A stretch of 64,000 nt of DNA from Xenorhabdus griffiniae (GTDB taxonomy: Bacteria; Pseudomonadota; Gammaproteobacteria; Enterobacterales; Enterobacteriaceae): assembly GCF_037265215.1 (NCBI RefSeq), contig NZ_CP147737.1, positions 4,248,001 through 4,312,000 of the forward strand, read 5' to 3'. Below, in pieces: positions 10,423 through 19,426 of this stretch. The notes beneath the pieces are model-generated. The model was not told where the DNA came from. It made no database searches and saw only the letters and a list, made by a program, of their open reading frames with translations. Every line of letters begins with the position of its first letter. The stretch's first letter is position 1. The position numbers and the translations under genes were made by a program.

Positions 10423-12588
10423 TCAATTTTCGTCATATTCAAAATGATCCTGTCTTACGTGCCCTGTTCCAGTCTTTCTTTCAAATTTGATAAAGGCTTT
10501 ATCTTTTAGGTTATATATTCGATCCGCGACAGCAATCGTTTCTGGTCGATGAGCTACAAAAATGCGAGTAATGGACATCTGTTTTACAGCTTCGTTTATC
10601 TTTCGTTCGTTAAAAACATCAAGGTCGCTGGTAGCCTCATCAAGAAAGAGGATCCGCGGTCGCTTATAAAGAGCTCTGGCAAGAGACACACGTTGCTTTT
10701 GTCCTCCTGAAAGAATACTTCCCATATCACCTATCATAGTTTCATACTGCATAGGCATAGCCATAATCTCGTCGTGTATTGCTGCTGCCTTAGCGCATTC
10801 ATATATCCATTCAAGGTTGGGCTGAGAGTCAAAGGAGGAAATATTATCCATCAAGGAAGCAGCAAAAAGTTTATCATCTTGCATCACAAATGCTGTGTGT
10901 CGGCGATATTCGTCAATACCAATCTGTCGTATGCTGATACCATCAACCAGCACATCCCCTGACTGAGGAATAGCCAATCCGGCCATTATTTTGAGAAGAG
11001 TTGATTTACCACAACCCGACGAGCCTATTATCGCTATGTTCTCGCCGGCATTAATCTCCATATCGATGTCTTTAAAAATGAATGGTTCAGCTTCTCCATA
11101 ACGATAGGAGAGACTATTAAGTGTTATCCGACCCGCTACGTTATCAAGAGATACTGAATTTTTCGGGTACCAAACACTTTCGGTTTCTGCTGTTGCAACG
11201 TCTGTAAGGCGATCCGAATGTATTGATATAAGACGAAAGTTAAAAAGCGAATTTACCACCTTAATAGAACGGGTTAGGAACATATCAGCGTAAAGCATAA
11301 AGGCAAATAGAATACCTGTTGTTATTGTACCTTGCTCCATAAGATTACCCCCAAAAAATAAAATCACCGCTGATGAGAATCCTGTAAGAAACCCTGATAA
11401 AGTTTGATTTATGAGGTCTATCTTAAATAAATGAGTCCGAGCATTAGCCGTCTCGATCACCTTATTAAGCCACGCCATACGACGATTTTCTGTCAGGGCA
11501 AATACCTTGACACATGCCACATTTCGTACTGTCTCAAGGAAATGAGATGACTGCCGTGCCTCATTGGTAATTGCTTCGACTCTTGCGCCTTTGTATGTGT
11601 CATAAAGGGCAAGTTTTACTCCGAGATAAATAGAAGCGATGAGCAGTGAAATAATGGCTAAGAACGTACTGTAACAGAGCATCAGAGCAACCAACGCCAA
11701 CAGGATAAGTACATCAAGTAAAGAAGTCAGCATCTCTGCTGTGAAGGCTTCCTTGATCTCATTAAGTGACGTCAGTCGTGAGACGATATCTCCCACGTGA
11801 CGCTTTTCAAAAAAAGTTAACGGTAGGCTGAGTAATCGGTTAAAAAAACCAATACTCCACTGTATTCCCAACGAGTAACGCATTGCCATTAACGTCCAAG
11901 CTCGGATGATACTGAGAACCGCTCGGAGGATAAGTAGAAAAATAACACCAATGACAATCAAATTTAACATTTCGAAATCACTGGATCGCAGAACAATATC
12001 AATAATAAATTGAGAGCTGAGAGGGATTGAAAGGGCCAATGCCTCAATAAAGAGCGACAACAAAATGGTTTTTAACAACGTGTTTCTAAGTCCTGCCACT
12101 TCTTTGAACATATCTGTGATTTTTATGCTCTCCCCCATTTTCCGCTTTTGAAAATCAAGTCGTGGCCATACTTCCAGAACTATCCCTGTAAATTTATTTG
12201 ATAATTCTTTCAGAGAGATCGTCCTTTTCCCTAAGGCAGGATCATGAATGACAGCATTTTTCTTTGTAATTTTTTTTAACACCACAAAATGATTAAAAGA
12301 CCAGTGCAGGATACATGGGCACCTGACGCATCTAAGTTCCTCAAGCTCAAGACGCATAGCTCTGGCATTCATATTTATTCTTCCTGCTGCCGTGATAAGC
12401 TGCCTTAATGACATACCATTACTCGACACATCGAAAATCTTTCTCATACTGTAAACATCAGTCACTCGATCGTACCAAGTCGCAATCATGGCCAGACATG
12501 CCAATCCACATTCTGTTACCTCTGTTTGCATGATTACAGGGAGTTTTTTGGTAAAAGACTCAAAAAAGCCACTGATTTTATATTGCAT
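10423..12588 (-). CDS. C39-peptidase ABC exporter (PCAT) of the triceptide operon
   Basis: Bifunctional exporter that would cleave the precursor leader after Gly-Gly and pump the core peptide out. The N-terminal C39 peptidase has its Cys in TECGLACLAM (Cys27), His in HWSFNHFVVL and Asp in IHDPALGKRTI. A six-helix ABC membrane domain follows, then an ATPase with Walker A GSSGCGKST, signature LSGGQKQR and Walker B ILFLDEATSDLD. The ATG at 12588 is preferred: it has an AGGACG site and matches the start of C39 exporters. An in-frame ATG at 12621 would overlap the HlyD gene. Last gene of the operon; 721 aa. Confidence 0.93.
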   Translation of the reverse strand: MQYKISGFFESFTKKLPVIMQTEVTECGLACLAMIATWYDRVTDVYSMRKIFDVSSNGMSLRQLITAAGRINMNARAMRLELEELRCVRCPCILHWSFNHFVVLKKITKKNAVIHDPALGKRTISLKELSNKFTGIVLEVWPRLDFQKRKMGESIKITDMFKEVAGLRNTLLKTILLSLFIEALALSIPLSSQFIIDIVLRSSDFEMLNLIVIGVIFLLILRAVLSIIRAWTLMAMRYSLGIQWSIGFFNRLLSLPLTFFEKRHVGDIVSRLTSLNEIKEAFTAEMLTSLLDVLILLALVALMLCYSTFLAIISLLIASIYLGVKLALYDTYKGARVEAITNEARQSSHFLETVRNVACVKVFALTENRRMAWLNKVIETANARTHLFKIDLINQTLSGFLTGFSSAVILFFGGNLMEQGTITTGILFAFMLYADMFLTRSIKVVNSLFNFRLISIHSDRLTDVATAETESVWYPKNSVSLDNVAGRITLNSLSYRYGEAEPFIFKDIDMEINAGENIAIIGSSGCGKSTLLKIMAGLAIPQSGDVLVDGISIRQIGIDEYRRHTAFVMQDDKLFAASLMDNISSFDSQPNLEWIYECAKAAAIHDEIMAMPMQYETMIGDMGSILSGGQKQRVSLARALYKRPRILFLDEATSDLDVFNERKINEAVKQMSITRIFVAHRPETIAVADRIYNLKDKAFIKFERKTGTGHVRQDHFEYDEN

Positions 12589-12592
12589 ATTT

Positions 12593-13864
12593 TTATTGCG
12601 TCCTGTCGTTCGCTCGTTCATATATTCTCTTAACTGGCATAAAAAGCCATTCGTAAATCTTTCTGGTTTTTACATATATCTCTGTCTCTACTTTCATACC
12701 CGGCAGAAGAGACATACTTTTTTGCCGCCCAACCATAATCGGTTGAACCATTATCCGAAAAAGTCCCTTATCTTTACTTTCGCCGTTTGCCTGAGTGGAT
12801 GGAGAGATATTTATTGGTGCTTCTGATATTGTCTCTATGACACCTAAAATTTTTCCATACCATTGATATGGGTATGCAGCTACTCTCATCTTTACTTGTT
12901 GTCCATCAGCTACATCACCGAGAGAATCAGATGGAGAAAGCAGCTCAATTTTTGGAATTGCGTTCTGGGGAATAAGTACAGCAATTTGCTGGCCTGCTTT
13001 TACCCTCTCACCTTTATGAACCGTCACGCTGGTTATCATTCCATCAAATGGTGCGGCAATTAAATATTTTCTTTGTCTTTCTGTATTCAGAATCTTTTGC
13101 TCTATGCCAGCAATTTCAGCTGTAATTGATTTCCTCGTGGAGTCTGATTCCTCGTCGATGGTCGATATTTTTTTTCTCAAATCCAACAACTCCCCTTGCA
13201 AGGTCATTAGCTTTACTCTTGCAGAGGAAAGATTCACCGTAGCGAAGTAATAATCTTTCTTCCTATCTATAAATTCGGCATCAAGTGCTAGACCTTTTTT
13301 TTTCAACTGTTCATAAAAGCTGAATTTCTTTTCGAACCATTTCTTCTGCTCCTCCGAATTTTTTATTAAGATATTCACGTTTACTATTTCTTGCTCTTTA
13401 TTTTTTATCTTTTCAAAAAGATAGCTCTTATTTTCCTTAGCTTCGCTGGTAATAAAATTAATCTTTTCCAAAAATATATCTCGTTGCTTTCTCAAACGCT
13501 GTTCTATTTCAAAGTTAGTCGCACCAAGATTAGTTTCAGTTTCATTACTCACAGAAAAAATGACTTCACCTTGCTTAATTAATTTGTTTTCTAAAGCTGC
13601 TGATTGAATAATTACACCATCATTTTGCGCAATTAATGCTACCGCCGGAGGATCATAAACGACAGTACCGGTGACATTTACTCTTTCGCTATAAGAGCCA
13701 AGTGTGATTATTGAGATAATAAAAGTGAAAGTTAGCATACCTGTCAGAAGACACATGGAGAGGTTTGATGAAATATCCAGACAAGATGCACCAAGCCATC
13801 CTTCTTTTTTATGTTGCAGAGCTTCGGAACGATAGATTAAATTTTCATTCTTTTCTGTACTCAT
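12593..13864 (-). CDS. HlyD-family membrane fusion protein
   Basis: Periplasmic adaptor linking the ABC exporter to an outer-membrane TolC-like channel. The protein has an N-terminal transmembrane helix (LTGMLTFTFIISIITLGSYS), a lipoyl-like half (AALENKLIKQGEVIFSVSN), a long coiled-coil hairpin rich in Lys and Glu (about residues 110-260), and the second lipoyl/beta-barrel part (KYLIAAPFDGMITSVTVHKGERVKAGQ). The ATG at 13864 is chosen over an upstream TTG. It overlaps the protease gene by 20 nt and ends 4 nt before the exporter, so translation is probably coupled. No TolC gene is present here; a chromosomal TolC is presumed. Confidence 0.92.
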   Translation of the reverse strand: MSTEKNENLIYRSEALQHKKEGWLGASCLDISSNLSMCLLTGMLTFTFIISIITLGSYSERVNVTGTVVYDPPAVALIAQNDGVIIQSAALENKLIKQGEVIFSVSNETETNLGATNFEIEQRLRKQRDIFLEKINFITSEAKENKSYLFEKIKNKEQEIVNVNILIKNSEEQKKWFEKKFSFYEQLKKKGLALDAEFIDRKKDYYFATVNLSSARVKLMTLQGELLDLRKKISTIDEESDSTRKSITAEIAGIEQKILNTERQRKYLIAAPFDGMITSVTVHKGERVKAGQQIAVLIPQNAIPKIELLSPSDSLGDVADGQQVKMRVAAYPYQWYGKILGVIETISEAPINISPSTQANGESKDKGLFRIMVQPIMVGRQKSMSLLPGMKVETEIYVKTRKIYEWLFMPVKRIYERANDRTQ

Positions 13865-14747
13865 CAGAAACAAAAACCTTCTTATTTTTAAAATCTATAA
13901 TTATTTTTCTATTTCTAAGGAAGCTGTTTCCTATAATGCCATCAATTTTTCCCATATGTTGAAAATTTCCATCAACAATGACTGCGCTAAACTGCTCCGA
14001 TTTTCCAGTTGTCGATTTCATTGTTAGCATTGTAGCTTCACATCCTTTGTTATCCATTTGCGGATTAACCGAGAGACAGCTTATAGGTGTATAAGACTTA
14101 AGTCTCTCACGCCATATTATAGATACTGTAGCTCCCGTATCCAGAATCACATGGTATTTATGGCCGGATTGTTCGACATAAAACATCATTCCTTCAGAGG
14201 ATATTTGGAAAGGAAATTCTGTAAAACCTTTTGGAGTCTTCTTCTTTTTACCAGTAAAACTATCCGCTATAGTTAATGTATTAGATATATAATCCAGTGT
14301 TATCTGTCTATCTTTAAAAGCACCAAGACCTACAACAGGTGTATTTGGTAATTTTCCTTTGTTATAAACCAATAGCCCCCATTGCTTAAATGGAGTTACG
14401 ATCACATCTTTAAAGATCATATTATTTACGTTCAGAGAGCGAGCAAGATACTTTATATTATCCTGAGTTTTTCCAGTCAAATCTTTACTGTGATAAGTAT
14501 TTTCTTTTTTAAGTCCTTTTATTTTATTTATCTGAAATTCATAAAGGTGAAATCCCATAGAGGAGCCGGTATCAACCATTGCATATACTGGCTGACCATC
14601 AACTATAAATGTTGAATAAGGAACAGAATATTCATCAAAGTTCAGTTTTAATGTTACGGATTTTTTTATATTAGCAAGGGAACTTTCTGAAAATGTGGCA
14701 AGAGAAAAAAATGAAAGAATTGCTAACCAATAATTAAATTTTACCAT
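13845..14747 (-). CDS. Retropepsin-like aspartyl protease of the triceptide operon
   Basis: A 300-residue protein with a probable signal peptide (hydrophobic residues 6-25) and two retropepsin-type active-site motifs, DTGSS at 59-63 and DTGAT at 203-207. Each is followed by hydrophobic strands, and a C-terminal IIGNSFLRNRKIIIDF resembles the closing segment of pepsin-like lobes. The two-lobed layout suggests a single-chain aspartic protease acting in the periplasm. It lies between the radical SAM enzyme (17-nt gap) and the HlyD adaptor (overlap). Because the C39 domain should already cut at Gly-Gly, this enzyme may trim the exported core, degrade uncut leader or provide immunity. The role is inference. 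Confidence 0.82.
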   Translation of the reverse strand: MVKFNYWLAILSFFSLATFSESSLANIKKSVTLKLNFDEYSVPYSTFIVDGQPVYAMVDTGSSMGFHLYEFQINKIKGLKKENTYHSKDLTGKTQDNIKYLARSLNVNNMIFKDVIVTPFKQWGLLVYNKGKLPNTPVVGLGAFKDRQITLDYISNTLTIADSFTGKKKKTPKGFTEFPFQISSEGMMFYVEQSGHKYHVILDTGATVSIIWRERLKSYTPISCLSVNPQMDNKGCEATMLTMKSTTGKSEQFSAVIVDGNFQHMGKIDGIIGNSFLRNRKIIIDFKNKKVFVSDEYRKE

Positions 14748-14764
14748 TGTTGGATCTCACTTTT

Positions 14765-15943
14765 TTATTTTTGGATATTTTCTATTATTGTCTCTTCACT
14801 GACACCAGCCGCAATCAGGTGTGATGCAGCGCGACTAAGAAAAAGCCTCATTGATAGACAAAACACGGTCTTATTATGGAAACGATTGGCTCGTGAGAAG
14901 CGATTTACCAGACGACCACCATGACAAATTTTACTCCACACACAACCACAACAAGCATCAGGTAGTTCGTTGCTCAGCAAAAGATATTCTTTGACATTAG
15001 GTGATTCGAGTACACTTGCCAGAGTCAACTCGCTGACATGACCAATAGCACTGAATATCTGATCAGAGGTTGAACGCAAAGTATCATCAACACGGAGTTG
15101 GCCGTCTGCAGTTACTGTGAAAGCATAAGCAGATTCGACATTAGCGCTCATGCCAAGAACACGGCTAAACTGATTATTGAGCATCGTACCAAGGTATGTA
15201 TTAAATATTCTAATGAAAATTTTTGGCTGACCATCAGCAAACCATGCATCAAGTGCCTCATTAAGGAATCGACCAATACCCTCGACGTCAATGCTATCTG
15301 CGTGTTGATCATCGGGTATGAGGAAATCGAAGCGCTGGCATTTGAGTTCCTTCGTGAAGTGGCGATAAATTTCCTCCCCATTTGCTTTAGCGTTTGCTAC
15401 AGAAAGAATTCCTGGCTCTCCCGAAAGGCGCCCCTGTGTCCACGCATTCTGGAGCATACGCAGACCGTTAACTGTACCTTCATAAGTGCTTTTCCCTTTT
15501 CTATCCAGCCGATATCGATCATTTATATGTTTTGGACCGTCTATCGATACACTTACATGTATTTGGTGTTTTTCAAAAATTGAGATCCATTCATTATCAA
15601 TCAGAGTACCATTGGTCTGTAATGCCAGCACTAACCGAGAACGGCCATAGTTGCCCTCACGAAGAATTTCACACATTCGGTTGAAACGTTCCTTTTTCAT
15701 CATCAGAGGCTCACCACCATGAAAATCAACTTGAATGACTTCGATCTCGTTTTCTACTACGGAACGCTCAAAGAATTCTCTCAGTGAAGCAACCGTATCG
15801 AGAGATATAACTGGAGCACTATCGGCAGCCAAAGTGTTCCCCATGTTGAATACATAGCAATAAGTACAGTTGATATTGCATCTTTCACTAATTTTAAGAA
15901 TTACCTCAAGATGCTTGACTTTCCCATCTTTTACAATCGCCAT
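14765..15943 (-). CDS. xyeB: Radical SAM/SPASM cyclophane-forming maturase (XyeB-like)
   Basis: The radical SAM cluster motif CxxxCxxC is seen as CNINCTYC at residues 22-29, after LEVILKISER. The middle has HGGEPL, the typical loop after the first strand. A C-terminal SPASM region carries clustered cysteines (ACCGCVWSKICHGG and TVFCLSMR, residues 330-365). Enzymes of the XyeB group act on GG-leader peptides and crosslink an aromatic residue to the beta-carbon of the third residue, giving three-residue cyclophanes. The ATG at 15943 is preferred over one six bases upstream because of AGAGAG spacing. Placement right after a matching precursor makes the subfamily call likely. Confidence 0.88.
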   Translation of the reverse strand: MAIVKDGKVKHLEVILKISERCNINCTYCYVFNMGNTLAADSAPVISLDTVASLREFFERSVVENEIEVIQVDFHGGEPLMMKKERFNRMCEILREGNYGRSRLVLALQTNGTLIDNEWISIFEKHQIHVSVSIDGPKHINDRYRLDRKGKSTYEGTVNGLRMLQNAWTQGRLSGEPGILSVANAKANGEEIYRHFTKELKCQRFDFLIPDDQHADSIDVEGIGRFLNEALDAWFADGQPKIFIRIFNTYLGTMLNNQFSRVLGMSANVESAYAFTVTADGQLRVDDTLRSTSDQIFSAIGHVSELTLASVLESPNVKEYLLLSNELPDACCGCVWSKICHGGRLVNRFSRANRFHNKTVFCLSMRLFLSRAASHLIAAGVSEETIIENIQK

Positions 15944-15961
15944 TATCATTCTCTCTATGTA

Positions 15962-15987
15962 GAAAAAGGAGGGGGAAATTTCCCCCT
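15962..15987 (-). terminator. Intergenic terminator/attenuator between precursor and maturase genes
   Basis: The palindrome AGGGGGAAATTTCCCCCT (15970-15987) is followed on the minus strand by CCTTTTTCT. This is an intrinsic-terminator layout placed 24 nt after the precursor stop and 19 nt before the maturase start. Partial read-through would give much more precursor mRNA than enzyme and exporter mRNA. Confidence 0.75.
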
Positions 15988-16010
15988 ACTATGATTTACT
16001 AAAAGCTTTA

Positions 16011-16166
16011 TTAAAAAGATTTAGACCAGTTTGCAAAAGCATTCACCCAACCACCTGAAACTGTATCCAGCAGACTATCGACAAGTTCTTTGCGCTGTGC
16101 TTTATTCTTATCTGAATTAGTTAATTGGGTTTTGTTTTCTACTATTTCACGTTGTAATTTGCTCAT
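16011..16166 (-). CDS. xyeA: Triceptide RiPP precursor peptide (XyeA-like)
   Basis: A 51-residue peptide encoded just upstream of the maturase, with ribosome-binding site GGAGATATC before the ATG. The leader (1-39) is charged, begins MSKLQREIVENK and ends LLDTVSGG, a double-glycine site suited to the C39 exporter. The predicted core is WVNAFANWSKSF. It holds three aromatic-x-x units, WVN, FAN and WSK, each a plausible three-residue cyclophane (aromatic carbon to Asn, Asn or Lys beta-carbon). The gene is too short for routine gene calling. Gene, leader type and family are well supported; ring positions are predicted. Confidence 0.9.
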   Translation of the reverse strand: MSKLQREIVENKTQLTNSDKNKAQRKELVDSLLDTVSGGWVNAFANWSKSF

Positions 16167-16537
16167 GATATCTCCTTATTTTTAAATTAGATGTCATGCC
16201 GAAACTCGCGATGACTCTGGGAGTATAGCCCCAACAACTTACACAAATATTAAACAAAATGTTAACCATTGATATACCATTTAATTACAATAACAATTAT
16301 TTTATAACATAAAGGCATTAAGTTTCACGGTGACGCACTATCCTGTCATTTTTTATTGCCTTAAAAAGAATAAACTGTCACTAAATATTGCTCACTTAGA
16401 AATGAATACTTTGGTGATAGTTTAAATAGGTTTTCATAATACTAAGCGTATCAGATGTTGGAATTCCTTACCCCGCACGGGGTAAGGAATACTCCTATTA
16501 TTTTGAAACGCTATTTAACCAGAACTCAGATACCCTC
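16167..16537. promoter_or_regulatory. Non-coding region with triceptide operon promoter and azlD 3' hairpin
   Basis: 371 bp without a credible gene. The AT-rich part next to the precursor must hold its promoter, though no boxes are assigned. A perfect 13-bp hairpin with a 2-nt loop (ATTCCTTACCCCG / CGGGGTAAGGAAT, 16463-16490) lies 48 bp beyond the end of azlD, and is its likely transcript end although no U-run follows. Confidence 0.5.
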
Positions 16538-16873
16538 TCAGGAATAAAACAACCACTGCATCAACATAAAAAACAGCAGAGAAAACCCTAAACTCTTTAA
16601 GATTGAATGCGTATATTTACTGATAAAATAAGCCAATACTACCGTAATCAATGCAAATAGATATTTAATATTAAATTGTGCAATTAATTTACTTAGAGTC
16701 AGATTATTCAATGAAATATTAACGATAATCGTCCCCAGAATAAAACAGATGGCATAATCCAGCGCAGTAATGAGAAAACGCTTTCCCTTTAATAAGCGAT
16801 TATCATTCATCAAAAAAGGGGCAGCCCTTAATATAAAACTGATTAATCCCATCAATACGATCAACAGCATCAT
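16538..16873 (-). CDS. azlD: AzlD-family small subunit of a branched-chain amino acid exporter
   Basis: A 111-residue, highly hydrophobic protein with about four membrane helices, beginning MMLLIVLMGLISFILRAAPF and ending QWLFYS. This size and pattern fit AzlD/YgaH, the small partner of AzlC/YgaZ, which together export L-valine or related amino acids. It overlaps the upstream azlC by 4 nt (ATGA). The family call rests on the partner and on the RAAPF motif. Confidence 0.85.
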   Translation of the reverse strand: MMLLIVLMGLISFILRAAPFLMNDNRLLKGKRFLITALDYAICFILGTIIVNISLNNLTLSKLIAQFNIKYLFALITVVLAYFISKYTHSILKSLGFSLLFFMLMQWLFYS

Positions 16874-17577
16874 AATCTTCTATCCTGTCTGATTTTCTGT
16901 TCAATGAACGCAATCCCTATCCCACATAAAATTGGGACTATCAGATCGATTAATTTCATATCCACTTCATTCAATAACGGTGCACATAACCCACCCATGA
17001 CCGTTGCCAGAACAGACATATCCTTGCCTGAACGCCTGGCAGTCAAGGAGGAGAAATGGACAGGAACCAACATCACGAGGAACAGCGAAAAGGAATCATA
17101 ATCCAGATATTCGGCTGAAATATACCCCAACAACGTGGCACAGAAGGTGATCACAAAACAGGGTACAGCAACGCCCAGATAAAAATGAAATTGGGATTTC
17201 CCATCCGTGATATTTTCCGCAGAGAGATGTGCGTGCGTCACCGTATAAGTGCTAGCGCTAAATCCTAACATCGACAGCAAAATATTTCGCTTAGGGATGC
17301 CACGAAAATATTGCGACATCACCATCGCCATCAAGAAAAAGCGGAAGTTAATCAGCAATGCCAAAACGATAACAGAAAGTATCGCCCCGTCAGTCAGATA
17401 ACCAACTGCAGCCACTTGTAACGGTGCGGCATATATCAACAATGATCCGACCAACGTTTCCATTAATGGGATACCGTGACTTTGATAAAGCGCACCAATT
17501 GAAGTAAAAATAAAGAAAAAAGAGATACAAACAGGTAAAGCATCAACCATGCCTTTCCGAAAGAGTGAATTCAACAC
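16870..17577 (-). CDS. azlC: AzlC-family large subunit of a branched-chain amino acid exporter
   Basis: A 235-residue membrane protein with the AzlC/YgaZ signature GMVDALPVCISFFFIFTSIG near the N-terminus and INFRFFLMAMVMSQYF in the middle. Family members export branched-chain amino acids. It is translationally coupled to azlD and diverges from the ABC importer genes across 210 bp. Whether it serves the neighbouring biosynthetic loci or general amino acid balance is unknown. Confidence 0.88.
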   Translation of the reverse strand: MLNSLFRKGMVDALPVCISFFFIFTSIGALYQSHGIPLMETLVGSLLIYAAPLQVAAVGYLTDGAILSVIVLALLINFRFFLMAMVMSQYFRGIPKRNILLSMLGFSASTYTVTHAHLSAENITDGKSQFHFYLGVAVPCFVITFCATLLGYISAEYLDYDSFSLFLVMLVPVHFSSLTARRSGKDMSVLATVMGGLCAPLLNEVDMKLIDLIVPILCGIGIAFIEQKIRQDRRL

Positions 17578-17787
17578 TTGGCACCTATGTTAGCGTTATA
17601 TTTAGGGTAACTGAGAAGCTGATATAGCTTATGATAAATATAATTAAACGATAATCAATATGCCCCTAATTTATCAGCAGTAACATCAGGATATGATATA
17701 ACTTTATTTTATATATAAGGCTTATGATATTACCGCTATAGTAAAAATAATTTAAAAAAATAATTCCCTTTTGGAGAAATAGATAAC

Positions 17788-18555
17788 ATGAAAGCCGTAC
17801 TAAATATATTATTAGCGGGCATTATTCAATTGGGTTTCACCCACTTCTCTTATGCACAATCCACCCTTGATAACATTTATTCCACAGACATATTCAGGAT
17901 TGGGACTGAAGGCGCTTATGCCCCATTCAGTTATCATGACACCTCTGGAAAACTGACCGGATTTGATGTGGAAATCGGCCGTGAAATCGCATTTCGCATG
18001 AAAGTGCAGCCCGAATTTATTGAAGGTAAATGGGATGGCTTGATTGGTGGGCTTGATGCTGGACGTTTCGATGCCGTGATGAACCAAATCGCTATTACAC
18101 CGGAACGCGAGAAAAAATACAGTTTTTCCCTGCCTTACGTTATTTCAGAAGCTGTACTGATTACCCGAAAAGATAACAACGATATTAAGACATTTAGCGA
18201 CTTAAAAGGGAAAAAATCGGCACATACCTTGACCAATAACTTTGCCCAGATCGCCAGACATTATGGCGCCGACATTATCGGCACGAATGGCTTTAATCAG
18301 GAAGTCGATTTGGTGAGCACAGGCCGTGCAGATGCAACAATCAACGATAAACTTTCTTACCTCGATTACAAAAAACATCGCCCGGATGCTCCGGTAAAAA
18401 TTGTTGCCGCAGATACCCAGGCAGCACAATCTGCTGTGTTATTACGTAAAAATGACATTGAATTAAAAACCGCAGTAGATAAAGCGATTACTGAGATAAA
18501 AGCGGATGGGACTTATCAACGTATCTGGGATAAATATTTCGCCGAAAGCGACTAA
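17788..18555 (+). CDS. Amino acid (cystine-type) ABC transporter substrate-binding protein, copy 1
   Basis: A 255-residue periplasmic solute-binding protein of family 3 with a signal peptide ending near SYAQS. Motifs of the cystine/polar amino acid group are clear: RIGTEGAYAPFSYHD, KLTGFDVEIGREIA, KWDGLIGGLDAGRFD and a C-terminal ADGTYQRIWDKYF. It is a paralogue of the protein at 20206-20979, and the two flank the permease and ATPase genes. Similarity to FliY/TcyJ suggests L-cystine or a related sulfur amino acid, but specificity is inferred. A ribosome-binding site, TTTTGGAGA, precedes the ATG. Confidence 0.87.
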   Translation: MKAVLNILLAGIIQLGFTHFSYAQSTLDNIYSTDIFRIGTEGAYAPFSYHDTSGKLTGFDVEIGREIAFRMKVQPEFIEGKWDGLIGGLDAGRFDAVMNQIAITPEREKKYSFSLPYVISEAVLITRKDNNDIKTFSDLKGKKSAHTLTNNFAQIARHYGADIIGTNGFNQEVDLVSTGRADATINDKLSYLDYKKHRPDAPVKIVAADTQAAQSAVLLRKNDIELKTAVDKAITEIKADGTYQRIWDKYFAESD

Positions 18556-18718
18556 TCAATAATGAAAATAAGAGCCTAATGGAATAGGCTTTTAAAATAA
18601 ATCTTAGGTTCTAAGCTATAACTTTATTGTATATAGAGTTCACCTTTTCTTACCATATCATCATTAAAACAACCCTATAAAAAATAAACATATTTTTAAT
18701 ATCTATCAGGAAGGTTCT

Positions 18719-19426
18719 ATGACCCCATCATGGCTCAATTTAGCGTTGGATTCTCTATGGCCGATGATTTACGCCGGCCTGACATTCACTATTCCCCTCA
18801 CGCTGATTACATTCGTACTTGGGATCTCATTGGGGTTTATCGTTGCTTTAATTAGGCTATACGGCCCTAAACCACTGGTTGCTATCGCTCGGTTTTACGT
18901 CTGGTTGATTCGCGGTACGCCTCTGCTGGTTCAGTTATTCTTGATCTTCTACGCCCTGCCCAGTGCAGGCATTACTTTGGACGCGTTCACCTCTGCCATT
19001 ATCGGCTTTACCCTAAATGTCGGTGCCTATACCTCAGAAGTGATCCGTGCCGCACTAATTTCGGTTCCCAAAGGGCAATGGGAAGCATCTCACTCTATCG
19101 GCATGAGCTGGTGGCAATCACTGCGTCGGATTATTCTGCCACAGGCGGCGCGGGTTTCGATTCCTCCCGTGTCCAATACCTTTATTTCGCTGGTAAAAGA
19201 CACCTCTCTGGCTTCTGTTATTACCGTGCCAGAAATGTTTCTGGCGGCACAGCGCATCGCTGCTGTCACCTATCAACCGTTAATCCTGTATACCGAGGCC
19301 GCCATTCTTTATCTCCTTTTGAGTTCGGTATTATCGGCACTGCAAGTGCGGTTGGAAAAGAAATTCGCTCAGCAAAACAGCAGCAACCATAAGGAAGCCA
19401 AAAATGATTCAGCTTACCAACATTGA
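18719..19426 (+). CDS. Amino acid ABC transporter permease (HisM/YecS type)
   Basis: A 235-residue inner-membrane permease with the polar amino acid transporter hallmark (WLIRGTPLLVQLFLIFYALP) and the EAA loop that contacts the ATPase (GQWEASHSIGMSWWQSLRRI). About five membrane helices are visible. Its 3' end overlaps the ATPase gene by 23 nt. With a single permease gene the transporter is likely a homodimer like YecS. Confidence 0.92.
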   Translation: MTPSWLNLALDSLWPMIYAGLTFTIPLTLITFVLGISLGFIVALIRLYGPKPLVAIARFYVWLIRGTPLLVQLFLIFYALPSAGITLDAFTSAIIGFTLNVGAYTSEVIRAALISVPKGQWEASHSIGMSWWQSLRRIILPQAARVSIPPVSNTFISLVKDTSLASVITVPEMFLAAQRIAAVTYQPLILYTEAAILYLLLSSVLSALQVRLEKKFAQQNSSNHKEAKNDSAYQH

